64,000 nt of DNA from contig JBCAZH010000006.1 of assembly GCA_038533155.1 (NCBI GenBank), forward strand, positions 28,093 through 92,092. Reading direction: 5' to 3'. The notes beneath the pieces are model-generated. The model was given only the letters and a program-made list of their open reading frames with translations. It had not been told where the DNA came from and searched no databases. The number at the start of each line of letters is the position of its first letter. Position 1 is the first letter of the stretch. The stretch comes from CALBPI01 sp038533155 (GTDB taxonomy: Bacteria; Pseudomonadota; Gammaproteobacteria; Steroidobacterales; Woeseiaceae). This document shows positions 60,938 to 64,000 of this stretch, in pieces. A program made the position numbers and the translations under genes.

Positions 60938-61579
60938 ATGCAGATCAACACAGTAAGCAAATTCATCGGCATGGCACTCGCCGCGTTTCTCCCGTTAGTG
61001 GCGAAAGCTGCGATTGATGTCACGGTACTGGATCGCAAAGGGCGTCCTGTCGGCGACGTTGTGGTTTTTGCGAAGGCAGAAGGACTGCATCCTCGCGAGC
61101 AGCCACCGAGCGGTGTCATGGATCAGATTGATGGCGCCTTTACGCCACACATTCTGGTCGTACAAAAAGGTGCATCGGTGTCATTTCCGAACAGCGACAC
61201 CGTTGCACACCATGTGTATTCGTTCTCCAAACCCAACCAATTCGTGCTGCCGCTTTACAAAGGGTCAGCGCCGCCACCCCATCAGTTTCGGCATGAAGGG
61301 ATTGCAACCCTAGGCTGCAACATTCATGACAACATGCTTGGGTACATCGTCGTCGTAGATTCGACGGTGTTTGGCAAAACCGATACGGAAGGGAAGATTC
61401 GTCTCGAGTTTGAAAATCAGTTAGATGGCGTTGAGATCAGCATCTGGAGTCCACGAATCCGTGGTATGGGCGGCTATCGCAGCCAAACGACGTCAGACGG
61501 TACTTCGATAGAATTCCGGCTAGAGAAGCGCCTCAAGCGTCCACATGACCCGAACGCATGGTTGTCCGACGACTACTAG
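60938..61579 (+). CDS. periplasmic cupredoxin-like (plastocyanin/methylamine-utilisation type) protein
   Basis: 213 residues. Signal peptide ends at VAKA (about residue 24). The core reads like a cupredoxin: VSFPNSDTVAHHVYSF with His91/His92, and TLGCNIHDNMLGYI with Cys127, His130 and Met133, the full type-1 copper ligand set H...C-x2-H-x2-M. A transthyretin-like strand region (DVTVLDRKGRPVGDVVVFAK) precedes it. Often annotated 'methylamine utilization protein' without evidence of that role. Overlaps the barrel gene by 22 nt, so the two are coupled. Confidence 0.85.
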   Translation: MQINTVSKFIGMALAAFLPLVAKAAIDVTVLDRKGRPVGDVVVFAKAEGLHPREQPPSGVMDQIDGAFTPHILVVQKGASVSFPNSDTVAHHVYSFSKPNQFVLPLYKGSAPPPHQFRHEGIATLGCNIHDNMLGYIVVVDSTVFGKTDTEGKIRLEFENQLDGVEISIWSPRIRGMGGYRSQTTSDGTSIEFRLEKRLKRPHDPNAWLSDDY

Positions 61580-62802
61580 CCGCAGTCGCAGTCATAGGTT
61601 TCGGTTCTCTCGCGGTCGCGCAAGACGCAACAGCGAACGACCGGATCAAGGTGCGGTATGGGTTCGAGCTCGGCGTAGCGTCGACAAATGGGAACCCGTC
61701 GTGGACCCGAGCATCGGTTGGCAAATTGCGAGACTATAACTCCGACCTGCCGCTACGTGGCTTTGTCGATCTTCGCGCTTCATTTTCAGAAACCGTTGAG
61801 CTTGCTGCGGCCGCCGAGCTCGGTTCGGATCCGACAGCCCGAGAGACCGGATTGACCGAACTGTATTTATCCTGGCGACCGGTTCCAAGATCGCGGCTAC
61901 GTCACCGCTTTCGAATCGGTGCCTTCTATCCACGGATTTCATTGGAGAATACTGAAGCTGGCTGGACGAACCGGTTCACACCGACGTCATCTGCGATCAA
62001 CACGTGGATCGGTGAAGAGCTACGAACGATCGGCGCAGAGTGGACCGTTTCTAAACGTCTCTCGTCCGTAGGACAGCTTTCAATCACATCGTCGGTTTTT
62101 GTTAAAAATGATCCGACTGGGTCGCTGCTCGCCTGGCGGGGCTGGTCGCTTCACGATAGACAATCAACGTTACACGATAGAGTGCCCCTTGCGCCTCTCC
62201 CGTTGAACCGAACTGGTGCTCCGTTCGTCGACCAAGCGCCCTATGTTGCGCCGTTTCGAGAGGTGGACGGACGGGTTGGATTGTCTGTTTCAGGGCAATG
62301 GCGTTCGCCTTCGGGGTATTTGGTCCGTTCAGGGTTCTACGACAATTTTGCTAACCCTGATGCATTGAAAGATGGTCAATACGCCTGGCATACCCGCTTC
62401 TTTCACTTCGGCCTCAGCGTTCCGGTTAGCGATAGATGGCAGATCGTCGCGCAATGGCTAGACGGTAATACCGAAATGGGACCGACCGTCAACAGCAAGC
62501 AAGCTGTCGACAATGATTTCACCAGTTATTTCGTCGCGACATCTTATCGTCACGGGCCGAGCAGCTGGTACATTCGCTACGACGCTTTCCGAGTGGTTGA
62601 CCGGGACTTTCTACAGACGGACAACAACAACGAAGACGGCTTTGCGACGACACTTGGGTATCGCCACCGCTTGAACGATCGCTGGAGTATCTCCGGCGAA
62701 TGGCTCCGTGTTGAGACTGAGAGACCGATTTGGGCGTTCAACGGTTTCGCGACGCAACGCGCGGAGTCGATTTGGCAACTTCGAGCGCATTGGCGTCGAT
62801 GA
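61558..62802 (+). CDS. outer-membrane beta-barrel protein coupled to the cupredoxin
   Basis: 414 residues. Signal peptide MVVRRLLAAVAVIGFGSLAV then alternating amphipathic strands throughout (ADLRAS-type repeats, e.g. TELYLSWRPVPRSRLRHRFR and SSWYIRYDAFRVVDRDF), ending LWQLRAHWRR-like in an aromatic/arginine strand. No plug or known porin signature. The family is common beside this cupredoxin type; cargo or function unknown. Confidence 0.75.
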   Translation: MVVRRLLAAVAVIGFGSLAVAQDATANDRIKVRYGFELGVASTNGNPSWTRASVGKLRDYNSDLPLRGFVDLRASFSETVELAAAAELGSDPTARETGLTELYLSWRPVPRSRLRHRFRIGAFYPRISLENTEAGWTNRFTPTSSAINTWIGEELRTIGAEWTVSKRLSSVGQLSITSSVFVKNDPTGSLLAWRGWSLHDRQSTLHDRVPLAPLPLNRTGAPFVDQAPYVAPFREVDGRVGLSVSGQWRSPSGYLVRSGFYDNFANPDALKDGQYAWHTRFFHFGLSVPVSDRWQIVAQWLDGNTEMGPTVNSKQAVDNDFTSYFVATSYRHGPSSWYIRYDAFRVVDRDFLQTDNNNEDGFATTLGYRHRLNDRWSISGEWLRVETERPIWAFNGFATQRAESIWQLRAHWRR

Positions 62803-62812
62803 GCTATTGCCG

Positions 62813-63364
62813 TTACGAGAGTGGATTGAGGGCGTACCGCAACAGCGTCGCGACGGAGATTGCATCGGTGATCGTGCCGTTCATTGCCCAAGCGATCGCC
62901 TCGGTTAGCGGCAACCGCAAAACTTCGATGTCCTCTGTTTCTTCATGCGATGGTGTGCCTTCGGACACGCCGGTCGCAACGAACGCATACCCAACCTCAT
63001 CGGTGAGCGAGTTGCTCGTGTGTAGGAGCATGACTTGTCGCCAGTGATTGGCGCTAAGACCTGTTTCCTCTTTGAGCTCTCGTTGTGCTGCCAACAGTGG
63101 GTCCTCGTGCGATGGGCACCCGCCCATCGGCAGTTCCCACGTTTGAATGCCCAACGTGTACCGGCTCTGGCGAACCAAGTACGTGTGCTGGCTTGAGTCG
63201 ATCGCAAGGATAGCGACAGCACGCCCTTTGAAGCATATGTGTCCGTACAGGTTTTCATTGCCGGATGGGTTCAACGCTTGGTCCTCTCGGACCGTCATCC
63301 AAGGCGTGTCATAGACGATACGCGAGGAGAGCGTTTTCCAGCGACTTTTATTCGAGTCGGTCAT
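62813..63364 (-). CDS. Nudix hydrolase (ADP-ribose/ADP-sugar type)
   Basis: 183 residues from the ATG overlapping the MAPEG stop (ATGA). Nudix box GCPSHEDPLLAAQRELKEET fits G-x5-E-x7-R-E-U-x-E-E; upstream ILAIDSSQHTYLVRQSRYTL and WELPMGG are typical of NudF-like ADP-ribose pyrophosphatases. Exact substrate not determinable by eye. Converges with the barrel gene, 10 nt apart. Confidence 0.88.
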   Translation of the reverse strand: MTDSNKSRWKTLSSRIVYDTPWMTVREDQALNPSGNENLYGHICFKGRAVAILAIDSSQHTYLVRQSRYTLGIQTWELPMGGCPSHEDPLLAAQRELKEETGLSANHWRQVMLLHTSNSLTDEVGYAFVATGVSEGTPSHEETEDIEVLRLPLTEAIAWAMNGTITDAISVATLLRYALNPLS

Positions 63365-63783
63365 GCCGTCGCGACCAGTTGCTGCCAAGCGAAGACCGCC
63401 CACGCAACCCACAGTGTGAAGCCACTCGCGACATAGACATAGAATCGGTGCAGAACCGTGTTGTATGTGATGTGAATGATGCTGTGCACGACGCGCAGGC
63501 CGACGAACACCCATGCGAGTAGGCTGATCACCCCAGGTGTCGTACCCAACGCGATAATCAGTGCCACCAGGGTGTAAAACAGGACCGGCATTTCCAGAAG
63601 ATTGTTGAAGTTGTTCGCGGCCGAATCGTCACTTAACAACGCCTGCACTTTGGCTCGTGATGCCAGCTTCTGCGGATGGATCCGTTTAGTCATTTGTTCA
63701 CGAACGCGACGGAGATACATCACGATCCAAACAATGAACGTCAGTAAAACTAGGACGAAAGTGGGTGGCAGTAGGGGATGCAA
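63361..63783 (-). CDS. MAPEG-family membrane protein
   Basis: 140 residues, four membrane segments (FVLVLLTFIVWIVMYL, VLFYTLVALIIALG, ISLLAWVFVGLRVVHSII, ASGFTLWVAWAVFAW). The ANNFNNLLEMPVLFY motif is the MAPEG glutathione-binding helix. Eukaryotic relatives conjugate or isomerise eicosanoids; bacterial substrates are unknown. Coupled to the Nudix gene. Confidence 0.88.
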   Translation of the reverse strand: MHPLLPPTFVLVLLTFIVWIVMYLRRVREQMTKRIHPQKLASRAKVQALLSDDSAANNFNNLLEMPVLFYTLVALIIALGTTPGVISLLAWVFVGLRVVHSIIHITYNTVLHRFYVYVASGFTLWVAWAVFAWQQLVATA

Positions 63784-63828
63784 TCGACTTCTCCTCGGTG
63801 GTCGAGTGGGTAGCGTTCAGTCTGCCAC

Positions 63829-63858
63829 AAAAGAAAAGGGCAGCCGAAGCTGCCCTTT
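63829..63858 (-). terminator. rho-independent terminator with UUCG tetraloop
   Basis: Minus strand: AAAGGGCAGC, loop TTCG, GCTGCCCTTT followed by TCTTTT. 10-bp stem closed by the very stable UUCG loop. It ends the gene whose tail is at 63896 and insulates the MAPEG gene. Confidence 0.9.
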
Positions 63859-63895
63859 CCCGTCGATTGCGCATTGCTGCGCATCATCTTTCGCG

Positions 63896-64000
63896 CTACG
63901 GCGCTATGAAGTCCAGAACCGCATCGGTGAGGTCATTCTCGCCGAACGAGAACAGCTCATACGTCGTTCCGGTTGCGGACAAGCCAGCAGCACCTGTCAG
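63896..64000 (-). CDS. C-terminal fragment of an unidentified protein
   Basis: 34 residues and a TAG stop (63896-63898), running in from beyond the window. The visible end LFSFGENDLTDAVLDFIAP is not enough to recognise a family. The terminator 37 nt downstream supports a genuine gene end. Confidence 0.5.
   Translation of the reverse strand: MTGAAGLSATGTTYELFSFGENDLTDAVLDFIAP

Noticed and set aside
1..64000. CRISPR arrays, insertion sequences or prophage
   Set aside because: No regularly spaced repeats, transposase, integrase or phage genes were found; the only repeats are those beside tRNA-Met.

Overview
The window is a gene-dense, mostly conserved chromosomal segment of a gammaproteobacterium, probably uncultured. 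The gene orders lptD-surA-pdxA-rsmA-apaG-apaH, amgK-murU, mreBCD-mrdA-rodA-mltB-rlpA-dacA-dat-ybeD-lipB and hemA/prfA next to lolB-tRNA-Gln-prs-rplY-pth-ychF-tRNA-Met are those of Pseudomonas-like Gammaproteobacteria. An aerobic kynurenine operon and a cystathionine beta-synthase/gamma-lyase pair add lineage flavour. Two 100-base N runs (32242-32341, 53766-53865) show a scaffolded draft assembly. The sequence flanking the second run shares exactly 55 bases, which looks like a k-mer overlap from a short-read assembler. I cannot place the organism below class with confidence.

Layout. 1-4468: end of a PDZ protein, a DUF255 thioredoxin-domain protein, then lgt-thyA-folA. 4465-6293: a leftward three-gene unit of secreted acidic protein, ECF sigma factor and short membrane protein (probable anti-sigma). 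6369-10328: kynurenine pathway operon (haaO-kynB-kynU-kmo). 10370-16936: outer-membrane assembly and housekeeping operon lptD to apaH. 16935-18654: amgK-murU cell-wall recycling. 18644-28840: elongation and septal cell-wall operon running from mreB to lipB. 29024-32201: gatCAB. 32204-33314: hslO (interrupted by a gap) and a DUF1330 gene. 33354-38876: a regulated methionine-cycle operon (ArsR-methyltransferase regulator, metF, metH). 38873-41591: GST, moeB-like, ppiB, prmC. 41630-45163: trans-sulfuration genes inserted between prmC and prfA. 45160-47567: prfA and hemA. 47656-53633: TPR protein, lolB, tRNA-Gln, prs, rplY, pth, ychF. 53708-54204: tRNA-Met, terminator and an unusual direct-repeat/hairpin block. 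54248-56885: lipoprotein and a large secreted GEVED/LruC protein. 57406-58390: peroxiredoxin with divergent HxlR regulator. 58407-62802: c-di-GMP phosphodiesterase divergent from a cupredoxin/outer-membrane-protein pair. 62813-63783: Nudix and MAPEG genes. 63896-64000: tail of an unidentified gene.

How they work together. Most genes serve envelope growth (mreBCD, mrdA, rodA, dacA, rlpA, mltB, amgK, murU, dat), outer-membrane biogenesis (lptD, surA, lolB, lgt) and translation (gatCAB, prfA, prmC, rplY, pth, ychF, tRNAs). Sulfur and one-carbon metabolism (folA, thyA, metF, metH, CBS, CGL, cysK-like) forms a second theme. The least ordinary parts are near the right end: the CRP-type promoter ahead of the LruC gene, the tRNA-3'-end duplication enclosing four consecutive hairpins, and the cupredoxin-barrel-phosphodiesterase locus, which is my best candidate for an uncharacterised system. 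Also notable are a near-perfect 34-bp palindrome on the regulator-metF-metH promoter and evidence that mreC starts at an ATT codon.
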